From contig DATLAJ010000164.1 in the NCBI GenBank assembly GCA_035527515.1, positions 1 to 58,050 of the forward strand: 58,050 nt of DNA. The letters are read 5' to 3'. Of this stretch, positions 22,692-30,993 are shown piece after piece (the stretch's first letter is position 1; every line of letters begins with the position of its first letter). The position numbers and the translations under genes are program-made. The DNA is from a bacterium. Its GTDB lineage: Bacteria > B130-G9. The notes under the pieces were generated by a model. The model made no database searches and was not told the DNA's origin. It worked only from the letters and a program-made list of their open reading frames with translations.

Positions 22692-24458
22692 ATGAAGCTA
22701 TTACATTTTGCTTTTGCTGCGGCGCTCGTATGCGCGCTTGTTTGGCCATCGGTTACTCAGGGCCGCACGATAACGGTGCCGGACGATTTCCTGAGTATTC
22801 AAGATGCTGTTTATGATGCGAATACCGGGGATACGGTCTTTATTAGGGAAGGATTGTATTATGAGACGTCGATCTCAATCAGCCCTATCGGCCCGAAGGC
22901 CCCGGAGCGTGAGGCCGTAACGATCGTAGGCGAGGGTACGGGCAAGACGATCATCGATGGGTCCAAGGGCGGATTCGATATTTTCATCGTCAATGCTCCC
23001 TACACGATCATCCGGGACCTTACAATTCAAAACAGCAAGGCCTCGGGCATCTGCTTCCGGGGCAAAGGAGAGGTCTCGGTGGCCATCAACTGCGAGAGCA
23101 CGGGCAATCGGACCGGCATCAAGTGCCAGATTACGAGCTACGACCAGAACCTTAACACTGACATCTCCAAGGCGCTCATAATCGACAACCGGCTTGTCGA
23201 TAACGAGTACTATGGGCTGTATCTCGAAAATGGCTGTCAGGCGAGTGTGATGCACAACTGGATCGAGGGCAACGGCTACGCCGGCGTCTATTGCAGGATG
23301 GACGCTGTCCTGACGCCTTGTGAGCCGACCATCCGCAACAACCACATAGTCAACAATGCTCCGGGCTCAGAGGTGTACGGGTTTGTGGTCGGGGGGATGG
23401 CACAACCGACCATTCGTAACAACGTCATCGTCGGTTTCCCAACGGGCGTTTACTGGTATGAGGGCAATCACGTGGACTGGTTCAGGAACAACGTGATCAC
23501 GGAATGTGCCGTTGGGGCAGAGTCGCAGGTGAGGAAAAGGCTCGACTACTGCCTATTCTATGACAATGGCCAAGACGTAAATAACCTCCAGCTTGGTTCA
23601 AACGTGATAGCCGACGAGGACCCGCTATTCGTCGATGCGGAGAACGGCGACTATCATCTTGCGGCAGGTTCCCCTTGTATCGGGACAGGCGACCCAGATA
23701 TGCCAGATGAGACTTCCGAGACGAATTACGACGGCACCGACATCGACATGGGTGTCTATGGAGGCAAGGAGGTCGGCCCTGTCTGCAAAATCTTGCTGTC
23801 CAAACCGTCCAAGGACGGAGACGGCGTCAAGACTTATTACGTGGCCGAGTATTACGAGGACCTCAACGACAACGGAAGATGGGACCTTGGCGAGCCGTTC
23901 GAGGACGCTAACGACAACGGCAGGTGTGACGAGGGTGAGACCTTCACGGACGAGAATGGGAACGGCGTTTGGGACGGAGGAGAGCCCTATATCGACGAGA
24001 ACTACAACGGGCGATACGACAATGGTGAGCCGTTCACTGACCTGAACGAGAACGGGCGCTGGGACAATCAGCGCGAGCCATACACGGACAGCAACAGGAA
24101 CGACAAGTACGATCGGGGGGACGCGTTCACCTACATCAGCCTTTACACTAATTTTGGGTACCAAGTAGGGGATACGGACCTCTTTCTGGCTTTCTTGCTG
24201 GAGGACGGCAGCTACTTCTCATACAACGTTGACGGTGCTTGGGTTCCGGGCGCACACGGCCTTCTTGACCCAGCTCCGTTTGCTGATGACAACTATGCGT
24301 TCGCAATTCACGCAATGACGCTTCGCTTTTTCTATGGCTTCCCGCTAATTGACCAGAACATAGGCCTCTTTGCCGTGATGGCGCCGGCTGGGCATGTGTT
24401 CGATCAGCCCTGGGATGCAATCGCGGGCGAGACGATCACGCTTACCGAGGCTCAATAG
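22692..24458 (+). CDS. Secreted parallel beta-helix protein with calcium-loop repeats
   Basis: A 588-residue exported protein. Signal peptide: residues 1-24. Residues about 28-340 are a right-handed parallel beta-helix of the pectate-lyase/NosD type: TITVPDDFLSIQDAVYDANT, GDTVFIREGLYYET, repeated NNxI and NNVIxG turns, and AGSPCIGTGDPDMPDETSET near the end. Residues about 385-480 hold six tandem 15-residue units of the form DxNxNGxxDxGEPFxD, with aspartates spaced as in EF-hand or dockerin-like calcium loops. A C-terminal beta domain of about 110 residues follows and resembles those of the other exported proteins in this window. The substrate is unknown; surface polysaccharide binding is inferred. 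AGGAGG precedes the ATG. Confidence 0.85.
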   Translation: MKLLHFAFAAALVCALVWPSVTQGRTITVPDDFLSIQDAVYDANTGDTVFIREGLYYETSISISPIGPKAPEREAVTIVGEGTGKTIIDGSKGGFDIFIVNAPYTIIRDLTIQNSKASGICFRGKGEVSVAINCESTGNRTGIKCQITSYDQNLNTDISKALIIDNRLVDNEYYGLYLENGCQASVMHNWIEGNGYAGVYCRMDAVLTPCEPTIRNNHIVNNAPGSEVYGFVVGGMAQPTIRNNVIVGFPTGVYWYEGNHVDWFRNNVITECAVGAESQVRKRLDYCLFYDNGQDVNNLQLGSNVIADEDPLFVDAENGDYHLAAGSPCIGTGDPDMPDETSETNYDGTDIDMGVYGGKEVGPVCKILLSKPSKDGDGVKTYYVAEYYEDLNDNGRWDLGEPFEDANDNGRCDEGETFTDENGNGVWDGGEPYIDENYNGRYDNGEPFTDLNENGRWDNQREPYTDSNRNDKYDRGDAFTYISLYTNFGYQVGDTDLFLAFLLEDGSYFSYNVDGAWVPGAHGLLDPAPFADDNYAFAIHAMTLRFFYGFPLIDQNIGLFAVMAPAGHVFDQPWDAIAGETITLTEAQ

Positions 24459-24470
24459 AGCGGGCAATAC

Positions 24471-25148
24471 ATGACGGGCGGTGAGCGGCCAACTAACCTC
24501 ATCTCGCTCGTCAATCAGAGGTTGCTGGGCAATTTAGGCTTGCCTAGACGGAGGCCTTTGAGGTCTCCGCTGGACGAGCTTATTCTCACGATCCTTTCCC
24601 AGAACACGACTGACGTCAATTCTCTCGCAGCCTTCAGACGGCTCAAGAACAGGTTCCCTCAATGGCACATGCTGCTGTCAGCAACTTACAGCGAGGTTCT
24701 CGATACTATCAAAACCGCCGGGCTAGGCCCCACAAAGACGAGGCGCATCCTCGATCTGCTCCCCCAGGTCAGGCAGAACGACCCAGACCTCACGATGGAC
24801 TTCGTCTGCTCAATGTCGCTTGAGAAGGGATATGAGTTCCTGACAGGCTTCAAAGGAGTCGGCGCCAAGACGGCAGCGTGCGTGCTGCTATTCGCATGCG
24901 GCAAGCCGGCATTCCCGGTCGATACTCACGTTTTCAGAGTGGCGAGCAGGATCGGTCTGGACCACGCCTCGCGCACGCGCGAGCAGCTGCAGCGATTCCT
25001 CGAGCAGGCAGTCCCTGAGGACGATAGATACAACTTGCACATGAACCTCATCCGGATAGGTCGAGAGGTCTGCCTCGCCCGTGCGCCCAGATGCGGCCGC
25101 TGCTTCTTGCAGGATGTCTGCGAGCACCATCTACATCAAGGGAGTTGA
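24471..25148 (+). CDS. nth: Endonuclease III-like DNA glycosylase
   Basis: A 225-residue HhH-GPD enzyme of base excision repair that removes oxidised pyrimidines and nicks the abasic site. The helix-hairpin-helix GFKGVGAKTAACVLLFACGK carries the catalytic lysine (Lys133), and PVDTHVFRV carries the catalytic aspartate (Asp151). A C-terminal [4Fe-4S] site CLARAPRCGRCFLQDVC has the standard C-x6-C-x2-C-x5-C spacing. The length is close to the family norm. It starts 12 bases after the beta-helix gene and is probably co-transcribed, though the functions look unrelated. Confidence 0.93.
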   Translation: MTGGERPTNLISLVNQRLLGNLGLPRRRPLRSPLDELILTILSQNTTDVNSLAAFRRLKNRFPQWHMLLSATYSEVLDTIKTAGLGPTKTRRILDLLPQVRQNDPDLTMDFVCSMSLEKGYEFLTGFKGVGAKTAACVLLFACGKPAFPVDTHVFRVASRIGLDHASRTREQLQRFLEQAVPEDDRYNLHMNLIRIGREVCLARAPRCGRCFLQDVCEHHLHQGS

Positions 25149-25465
25149 GATTCCCCCAGAATCAGATTTGAAGTCATCGACGTTTCGGATGCAATCTATT
25201 CAGCCACTTTACTGGGCGATCGTGGCGGCTCTTGTTGCTTTGTGAGTTGCACCTGTTGGGTGGTTTGGAGTGCGGTGGCTTGACACCGCTTTCACCTGAC
25301 GCGGCTTGACGCGTCAATCTGTCTGCTCAATGACTTGTTGCTGGTGCAATCGCCTCTTGTGGCGGTGCCAGGTCACCGCCAACCAAAGCGGTGTCAAGCC
25401 ACCGCAGTCCAAAAGGTCTCTGCCCGCTTCGCTCAATCTGATTCTTGGAGAGATTCAATAAGGTT
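25149..25465. mobile_element. MITE-like element with AATCAGATT terminal inverted repeats (copy 2)
   Basis: The left end has CCCCCAGAATCAGATT (about 25154-25169). The right end (25435-25452) read in reverse gives CCAAGAATCAGATT. A further outer TTGA occurs at both ends. The same terminal core frames 5139-5458. The interior differs: here it holds the family C palindrome instead of family B hairpins, so unrelated cores share ends. There is no internal ORF. Confidence 0.55.
25264..25414. repeat. Palindromic repeat, family C (copy 2)
   Basis: The left arm TTTGGAGTGCGGTGGCTTGA ends CACCGCTTT. The right arm (25385-25414) is AAAGCGGTGTCAAGCCACCG then CAGTCCAAAA. The arms are near-perfect reverse complements and match the arms at 15622-15799, while the spacers between arms differ. 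Confidence 0.85.
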
Positions 25466-25526
25466 CCCGCTGGAAGTTCGGCTCGAGGCCCGGGCCTCAG
25501 ACCTGAACGCTCCTGGCCGGCGACCA

Positions 25527-26930
25527 CTATAGCCGGGCGGCGCGCATGAAATTCGTGGGGGTAGTTTCGGACGCCGGGAGCCCCGCCGTTACAATATAGA
25601 GCTCCTGCTTGTGGATTATTCCCCGGTCCAGCAGCACTCGCTCCGCCACCTCGAGCATGTGGTCGGTGCTCATTATCTCCTCGACAAGGATCGGCATAAT
25701 ACCCCACAGAATGTTCAGCCGCCGCAGCGTGGTCCTGTCCGGCGTGATCGCGACAACGGGCATCGGCAACCTGTGCTGCGAGATGAGCTGAGCCGTTCGG
25801 CCAGTCCGCGTGAAAGCCACGATCGCGCTTGCGCCAAGATCGTGGGCTGCGGTCGCCGCCGAGTGCCCTATCGCCGCATCGATTCTGCATCTGCCCTCAT
25901 CTTGCCGTGTCATTATGGGACATACGTGCGGCTCGGTGTAGGAAGCAATGCTCGCCATCATCTTGACCGCCTCAATCGGATGCTTGCCGATGGTCGTCTC
26001 CTCAGAAAGCATCGTCGCATCAGTGCCATCCAGTATCGCGTTCGCCACGTCCGTCGTCTCCGCACGAGTAGGCCTGGGGTTCTCGACCATGGAGCTGAGC
26101 ATCTGAGTCGCCGTAATCACGGGCTTGTTTGCCGCGTTGGCGCACGCGATGATCTTCTTCTGCGCGATCGGCACCTCATATATCGGTATCTCAACGCCCA
26201 AATCGCCCCTGGCAACCATCACACCGTCCGCCACGTCAACGATCTCCTCGATCCTATCGACCGCCTCTTTCTTCTCTATCTTGGCGATAACGGGGATGTG
26301 CGATTGCAGCTCCGCCAGGGCCTGTTTCGCATCGAGAACGTCGCTCGCCTGATGGCAGAACGAAAGCCCTATGAAATCCACACCGACGCGAACAGCGAAC
26401 GCGATGAGCTCCCTGTCCCTCGGAGTGAGCGCCGGAATATCGAGCGACGGCCCCAGCACATTCACCCCCTTGTGGCTCGATAGTTCCCCTCCCTCCTCGA
26501 CCACGCAATCGACGTTCGTCCCGTCCGTTCCCTCGACCACAAACTGCAAGGCGCCGTCCGCAAGGAGTATCCGCTCGCCAGCCTTCACCTGCTTTGCGAA
26601 CGGCTTATAGCCGATCGATACTCGCTCTTGATCGCCCACAACGTCCTCGACGGTGATCCTGAACTTGTCGCCCTTCGTGAGCGTGATCGGCTCCTTCTCG
26701 AAACATCCGATGCGCATCTTCGGCCCAGGTAGGTCCATCAATATCGCGATCGGCTTGCCGGTGTCCTCCGCCACCTGCCGAATCTCGGAAACCACCTGCG
26801 AGTGCTCCTGCTCCGTGCCGTGTGAAAGGTTGATCCTGGCCACGTCCATGCCAGCGTCCACCAGCGCCGCGATCATCTCTCTGCTAGCTGTGGCCGGCCC
26901 AACTGTGCAGACTATCTTCGTTTTTCTCAT
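25527..26930 (-). CDS. pyk: Pyruvate kinase
   Basis: A 467-residue glycolytic enzyme that converts phosphoenolpyruvate and ADP to pyruvate and ATP in the cytoplasm. Landmarks are MRKTKIVCTVGPATASREMI, VARINLSHG, the catalytic-lysine segment HIPVIAKIEKKEAVDRIEEI, DGVMVARGDLGVEIP, PTRAETTDVANAILDGTDAT followed by MLSEETTIGKHP, and the C-terminal domain with IVAFTRTGRTAQLISQHRLP. ATG 26930 is preferred because the family N-terminus begins there; the frame is open for 32 further codons with no good ribosome site. It converges with nth across the repeat region. Confidence 0.96.
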   Translation of the reverse strand: MRKTKIVCTVGPATASREMIAALVDAGMDVARINLSHGTEQEHSQVVSEIRQVAEDTGKPIAILMDLPGPKMRIGCFEKEPITLTKGDKFRITVEDVVGDQERVSIGYKPFAKQVKAGERILLADGALQFVVEGTDGTNVDCVVEEGGELSSHKGVNVLGPSLDIPALTPRDRELIAFAVRVGVDFIGLSFCHQASDVLDAKQALAELQSHIPVIAKIEKKEAVDRIEEIVDVADGVMVARGDLGVEIPIYEVPIAQKKIIACANAANKPVITATQMLSSMVENPRPTRAETTDVANAILDGTDATMLSEETTIGKHPIEAVKMMASIASYTEPHVCPIMTRQDEGRCRIDAAIGHSAATAAHDLGASAIVAFTRTGRTAQLISQHRLPMPVVAITPDRTTLRRLNILWGIMPILVEEIMSTDHMLEVAERVLLDRGIIHKQELYIVTAGLPASETTPTNFMRAARL

Positions 26931-27099
26931 AAGCGTCGTTATCCATTGTTTTGTCGCGGCCGCCCGGCTGCGCATATAAAGAAGATTGGATATTAAAATC
27001 CTACAAGACTGCCAAAAACTTTGCAAGCGCCGACATTGTGGCCTTTATGGCTCGATTGTGGGTAGGGAAAAACTGGAATCGAGGTTGACAGGGAGGATG

Positions 27100-27335
27100 T
27101 TTTAACTCCCTGAAAGGGAGCAACGTGAGTAGCCCCGTGTGAAACGCGGGGTCATGGGTGTGCCCAGATCCGTCTTGGCGACCCTAAAGGGGTCGAACAA
27201 ATCCAGAGATTGACGGTATCGTTCGACCCTTTGCAGGGTCGCTTTTGAGGAGGTTTGGGACAACCTGTCCGTAGGTTCCACCTACGGCTACTCACGTCCA
27301 TCCCCTCGCGGGGAAAGGCCCCATGACAAGGGAAG
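27100..27335 (+). repeat. Multi-hairpin repeat, family B (copy 3)
   Basis: In order: CTCCCTGAAAGGGAG, a GTGAGTAGCCCC box with hairpin CCCCGTGTGAAACGCGGGG, a central imperfect inverted repeat around GGGTCGAAC/GTTCGACCC, the hairpin CCGTAGGTTCCACCTACGG with a GGCTACT box, and CCCCTCGCGGGG. It closely parallels 12231-12440. Confidence 0.8.
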
Positions 27336-27405
27336 CTGGGTTATGGCCCTAGACATTCCGAGCCGGCTGTCTGGAGAAGAATAGGGCGACTCCTCAAGAA
27401 AGCAC

Positions 27406-27434
27406 TTGACATGTCCGCCAGCTGCTTTCATCAT
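27406..27434 (+). promoter_or_regulatory. Possible promoter for small exported protein gene
   Basis: A perfect TTGACA (27406-27411) is followed after 17 bases by the weak -10 CATCAT (27429-27434), about 138 bases before the start codon. Confidence 0.35.
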
Positions 27435-27571
27435 GAATAATGTCTAAGTGTATAAGAAAAACGTACAGTTATGATAAGCTCGTTTAGAAAAGAGAGGTTG
27501 GGGCCTCGAGTTTACAGGCGCTTGGGACGGGAGTGTTGAAGAACCTATTCAGAAAAGACAAGGAGTGTGTT

Positions 27572-27991
27572 ATGAGAAAGAGAAACCTCATAGTTGTTGG
27601 TTTGGTCGCTTGCGTGGCAATAACGTGGGCGATTATTGCCCTTGCAGGGCAGTGTGGAGACGAGAGTGATTGCCTCTCCAATGGTGCCGTTTTCGCAACA
27701 CCGACGCCGTGGGTCTTCGTCTTTGGGGTGACGGGTGATGTGACGGAACTGGGCTTGGAGTGTCCCAAGGTGTATATCAAGCCACCGGGCTCCAGTAACT
27801 GGACAGATTACACCCTGACCGAGTGGGAGCTGATCACACCGGTATGCAAACACTATTGGAAAGACGTGGATTTCGAATTTGAAGGCTGGGGCAGCGGCGA
27901 ATACACATACCACTTCGATTCGAGCTGCGGCCGAGACCCCAATTCAGGCGAATACTACTTCAACGTGAACGAGGACGGGGAGAAAGAGTAG
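27572..27991 (+). CDS. Small exported protein of unknown family
   Basis: A 139-residue protein with a signal peptide (MRKRNLIVVGLVACVAITWA, cleavage probably after IIALA). The mature part is acidic and aromatic, with five cysteines (CGDESDC, LECPK, PVCKH, SSCGR), and ends in GEYYFNVNEDGEKE. The pattern suggests a compact secreted beta domain, perhaps disulphide-bonded. ATG 27572 is chosen for AAGGAG 6 bases upstream; an upstream in-frame start would bury the signal peptide. It lies 118 bases before the propeller gene and may be expressed with it. I do not recognise the family. Confidence 0.7.
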   Translation: MRKRNLIVVGLVACVAITWAIIALAGQCGDESDCLSNGAVFATPTPWVFVFGVTGDVTELGLECPKVYIKPPGSSNWTDYTLTEWELITPVCKHYWKDVDFEFEGWGSGEYTYHFDSSCGRDPNSGEYYFNVNEDGEKE

Positions 27992-28109
27992 CCGGCTCAG
28001 GAGAGACTTACGCTGGGCTAACACATTGGCGATGTTAGTTAGGGAGGCCCCAACCCTCAGCAATGGGAAGAACTTGACGACAGTCTCTTAAACATGGAGG
28101 GATAGTGAA

Positions 28110-30317
28110 ATGACGAGGTCTAGGTGGACGGCGATTCTGTTGGTCTTTTTTCTGTTTGCGTGCGTTTGCGGAGCGGGATACTGTCAGACTTGGAAGAACT
28201 ACGTGAAAGAGGACGGCTATGGGAAGCTGCTCGTTGAGGGCGACCATCTCTGGTCAGCGGGCGCGCTCCTCTACCGATTTGACGTCAACACGCGCGCCGC
28301 GAGGGTCTATCGGCGCGGCGAGGGCCTGCCGGAGAACAACCTCAGCTGCATTGCGATTGATTCCAGGGGCGTAAAATGGCTGGGGACCGCCAGTCGGGGC
28401 CTGTGGCTCTTCGATGGCGCAGCGTTTGAGCCGTTCGGGGCGCAGCAGCAGCTGGGCAAGAGCAGCATAGGTTGCCTTGCCGTAGATGGCGACGATAACG
28501 TCTGGACCGCGGCCTTAGGCGCCAAAGGGCTCAGTTTTTGGGACGGGCAGCTCGTGAGGTTCTATGGCGAGGAGAGCGGCCTCGAGGGAACCATTCGGGG
28601 CGTCACGGACAATGGCGATGCCGCGTGGTGCTGCACCGCTAAGGGCATATTCCGACTTGGTGAGGAGCAATGGGTAAAGGAGAAGGAAAAGGCTCACTAT
28701 GAGATATTCAGCGACAGCGAGGGCAATATATGGGCAGCGAACTACGGGGGCTCGGACAATGTGGTTTGCTTTGACGGCGCCCAATGGTCCTCATACTCAG
28801 TCGGTTCCGCACGGTCAACACCGTTTGGTTTCTCAGAAGCGCCGGACGGCTCGATTTGGGTGGGCATCTATAACGGCGTGGCCCGGTTTGACGGCGAGTC
28901 CTGGACCAAGTATAGCCCCGGGGACGGCATGCCCGAGACGTGGGCCGAAGTTGTGGATATCATGAGCACTGCGGTCGATGCGAACAACGTCCTGTGGGCG
29001 ACGAGCTCGATGGGGATAATATCGTTCGATGGCGACACTTGGTCTGATCTGCCCATGAGTTTCAGTATCCCGATGGGCCACCTGATGTGCGCCTGTTGGA
29101 CGCCGGACGGCCTGCTGTTTGAGAGCTACCACGGGGGCAGGGGCTTTTTTGATGGGGTCTCGTGGAGTGTGTACAGCGCAGAAAGGCCCGGAGTAGTATC
29201 CGGCAGCCCCTCGATGTTCTACGATCAGGCTCGCAATTGCGTGTGGTTAACCGGCCGGGCCGGCCATCTCAGTCTCTTTGACCTGGCATCGAGAAGCACA
29301 TTTAAGCTGCCGGGCGACGACGTTCCACTCAATCCTAGCGGGGCAATGGCTTTCGATGTGAGCGGCAACCTCTGGGTCGGCTCCTCTATGGGCATCTATC
29401 GCCTGGAAAGCGAGACCTGGACGAGATTCAGCACAGAGGACGGTCTTACCTCAAACGACGTTAATGGAATCGCCATCGCGGCTAACGGCGACATCTGGGC
29501 GTGGGCCGGCTCTCCATACACGGAGCCCACAATCGACGTGAACATCTTCAGCGAGGGCAGCTGGCGCCAGCAGCCCATCGCGGCGTCGGCCTGCACCATA
29601 ATGGGCCTCGCCTCTGACGACCAGCACAGTATCTGGGCTTTGATACAGACCTCCTGGTCGCCCGCCTCTTACACAGTTATGAGGCTTGACGCGGATGGCT
29701 CCCTGAAGCAATGGCCGCTCGACACCGGTATAACGGGCACTCTCCAAGGGATGTTCGTCTCCCCCCGAGGCGACGTGTGGATAACGGGGTCCTTCGGCGC
29801 GCTGAGATTCGCCGACGATGAATGGCGGCCCGTTACGCCCGCAGATGGCCTTGCGACCGGGGCGATCGAATCCGTTGCCTTCGCCCCTCACAACGAGACC
29901 TGGGTTTGCACGGACACCGCGCTTTCGCGCCTCGATGAGAGCCCGATTCCCTGGCTTGACCTTGATCTCACGGGCACTACTGGCACGACAGTGGACTTCG
30001 TCCCTGGCGACACGCTCAGTCTTTACGGCGAGCTTCACAATCCCATGGCGCCCTGCGCCGTCTCAATCTACGTAGCCTTTCAGCTGCCCGGCGATGAGAC
30101 GCTCTTCTTCTGGCCAACGTTCTCGACCGCTCCTACTCCTGCGTTCACGGGGGCGCTTCCGGATAAGCTCTTCTGGGGTCCTGCGAACTTGTTCCAGTAC
30201 AGTTTCGGAGGCTTCGAGCCCGCCGGTGAGTATTTCGTAAAGGCGGCCATCATCTCCAACGAGACCGGCGAGCTGATCGACGAGATCGTTGAGGCGCCGT
30301 TCACGTTTACGCCGTAA
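28110..30317 (+). CDS. Secreted propeller-repeat protein with C-terminal beta domain
   Basis: A 735-residue exported protein, signal peptide residues 1-25 (ending GAGYCQ). Residues about 30-610 consist of propeller blades of the type seen in two-component sensor ectodomains: GEGLPENNLSCIAIDSRGVK, DGDDNVWTA, EAPDGSIWVGIYNGVARFDG, EDGLTSNDVNGIAIAANGDI. No membrane helix, kinase or regulator domain follows. Residues about 620-735 are a beta-sandwich-like module (DFVPGDTLSLYGELHNPMAP, then SIYVAFQLPGDETLFFWPTF and GEYFVKAAIISNETGELIDE). It is paralogous to the truncated gene at 1-1838. GGAGGG precedes the ATG. A free-standing extracellular binding protein is inferred. Confidence 0.85.
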   Translation: MTRSRWTAILLVFFLFACVCGAGYCQTWKNYVKEDGYGKLLVEGDHLWSAGALLYRFDVNTRAARVYRRGEGLPENNLSCIAIDSRGVKWLGTASRGLWLFDGAAFEPFGAQQQLGKSSIGCLAVDGDDNVWTAALGAKGLSFWDGQLVRFYGEESGLEGTIRGVTDNGDAAWCCTAKGIFRLGEEQWVKEKEKAHYEIFSDSEGNIWAANYGGSDNVVCFDGAQWSSYSVGSARSTPFGFSEAPDGSIWVGIYNGVARFDGESWTKYSPGDGMPETWAEVVDIMSTAVDANNVLWATSSMGIISFDGDTWSDLPMSFSIPMGHLMCACWTPDGLLFESYHGGRGFFDGVSWSVYSAERPGVVSGSPSMFYDQARNCVWLTGRAGHLSLFDLASRSTFKLPGDDVPLNPSGAMAFDVSGNLWVGSSMGIYRLESETWTRFSTEDGLTSNDVNGIAIAANGDIWAWAGSPYTEPTIDVNIFSEGSWRQQPIAASACTIMGLASDDQHSIWALIQTSWSPASYTVMRLDADGSLKQWPLDTGITGTLQGMFVSPRGDVWITGSFGALRFADDEWRPVTPADGLATGAIESVAFAPHNETWVCTDTALSRLDESPIPWLDLDLTGTTGTTVDFVPGDTLSLYGELHNPMAPCAVSIYVAFQLPGDETLFFWPTFSTAPTPAFTGALPDKLFWGPANLFQYSFGGFEPAGEYFVKAAIISNETGELIDEIVEAPFTFTP

Positions 30318-30993
30318 GGGAAGCTGTCTCCCTCAGCAGACCTGGATTGAGGCGCACGCCTGCGATAACGCTCGCAGGAGTGGCTTTGTGATGACGTTGT
30401 AGAGGCTGTCCGGCCTATCCGGCATGGTTTCTGACCGGAGCGGGGATTCTGCGCCGGGAGTTTGCCCGGTCTTAAGCGGGGGCTCGTCGGTTTATTTGGT
30501 ATATGGGTCTGCTTCTGCATGGTCCCAGCTGGAATTGGACCGGACCGGACGCCGCGCATGAGCGCGCCGAGGGGGATTCGCAGCCGGCGTCAAGCCCCCT
30601 GAAACGAAGGCGGTGCCCTGAACCACTCCAGGACAGAATGGGGAAACCCCTCTCAAAAAAACAGCTTGACTTTATCGGACTGAGAACCGATAGTTAAAGA
30701 TAGAAACACGAAAATAGCCTGCCTGAGCCGCGATCGAGGCAAGGTATTGCCATCGTGGTATTGTGTCAGGTTTATCCTTCAGAAATCCGAGTCCCGATGA
30801 TATATAGCCGGTATGGTGGCAATTAAGTGCTTGTCGGTTCAAGATTTGGTCTTTGCGAGGGTGTTTATAGCTTTTCACGATTCGTTCATCGACTGATCAC
30901 TTAGGCGTTGGTTTCGGTCATTAGGTCTTGGGCTGTGTTGCCTTTGATTTGGCGGGTCCGAGCAATTCACAACAATAATCAGGGGAAATCACA
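30318..30993. other. Intergenic region upstream of rho
   Basis: About 675 bases. It includes a family A repeat (30569-30670, inverted relative to the other copies). The last 300 bases form the rho leader, which could carry autoregulatory sites, but I saw no defined structure. No gene is supported. Confidence 0.5.
30569..30670 (-). repeat. Dispersed repeat, family A (copy 3)
   Basis: On the minus strand it begins GTCAAGCTG and contains GTTTCCCCATTCTGTCCTGG, AGTGGTTCAGGGCACCGCCT, TCGTTTCAGGGGGCTTGACG and CCGGCTGCGAATCCCCCTCG. It matches the copy at 21637 most closely. It lacks the CAGCAAAGT tail of the other two. Confidence 0.85.

Larger units (their letters stand above)
25149..25526. other. 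Intergenic region filled by nested repeats
   Basis: Between nth and pyk (convergent). Almost all of it is the terminal-inverted-repeat element at 25149-25465 with the family C palindrome inside. No gene is supported. Confidence 0.7.
26931..27571. other. Divergent intergenic region with family B repeat
   Basis: Separates pyk (leftward) from a small exported protein gene (rightward). It contains the family B repeat at 27100-27335 and a promoter-like sequence at 27406-27434. No other feature was recognised. Confidence 0.6.

Noticed and set aside
27223-27245. GTTCGACCC as a possible tRNA T-loop
   Set aside because: It is one arm of the family B central inverted repeat; no acceptor or anticodon stem is present.
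30666-30696. TTGACT followed by TAGTTA as a rho promoter
   Set aside because: The TTGAC belongs to the conserved end of the family A repeat, and the spacing to a -10 is poor.
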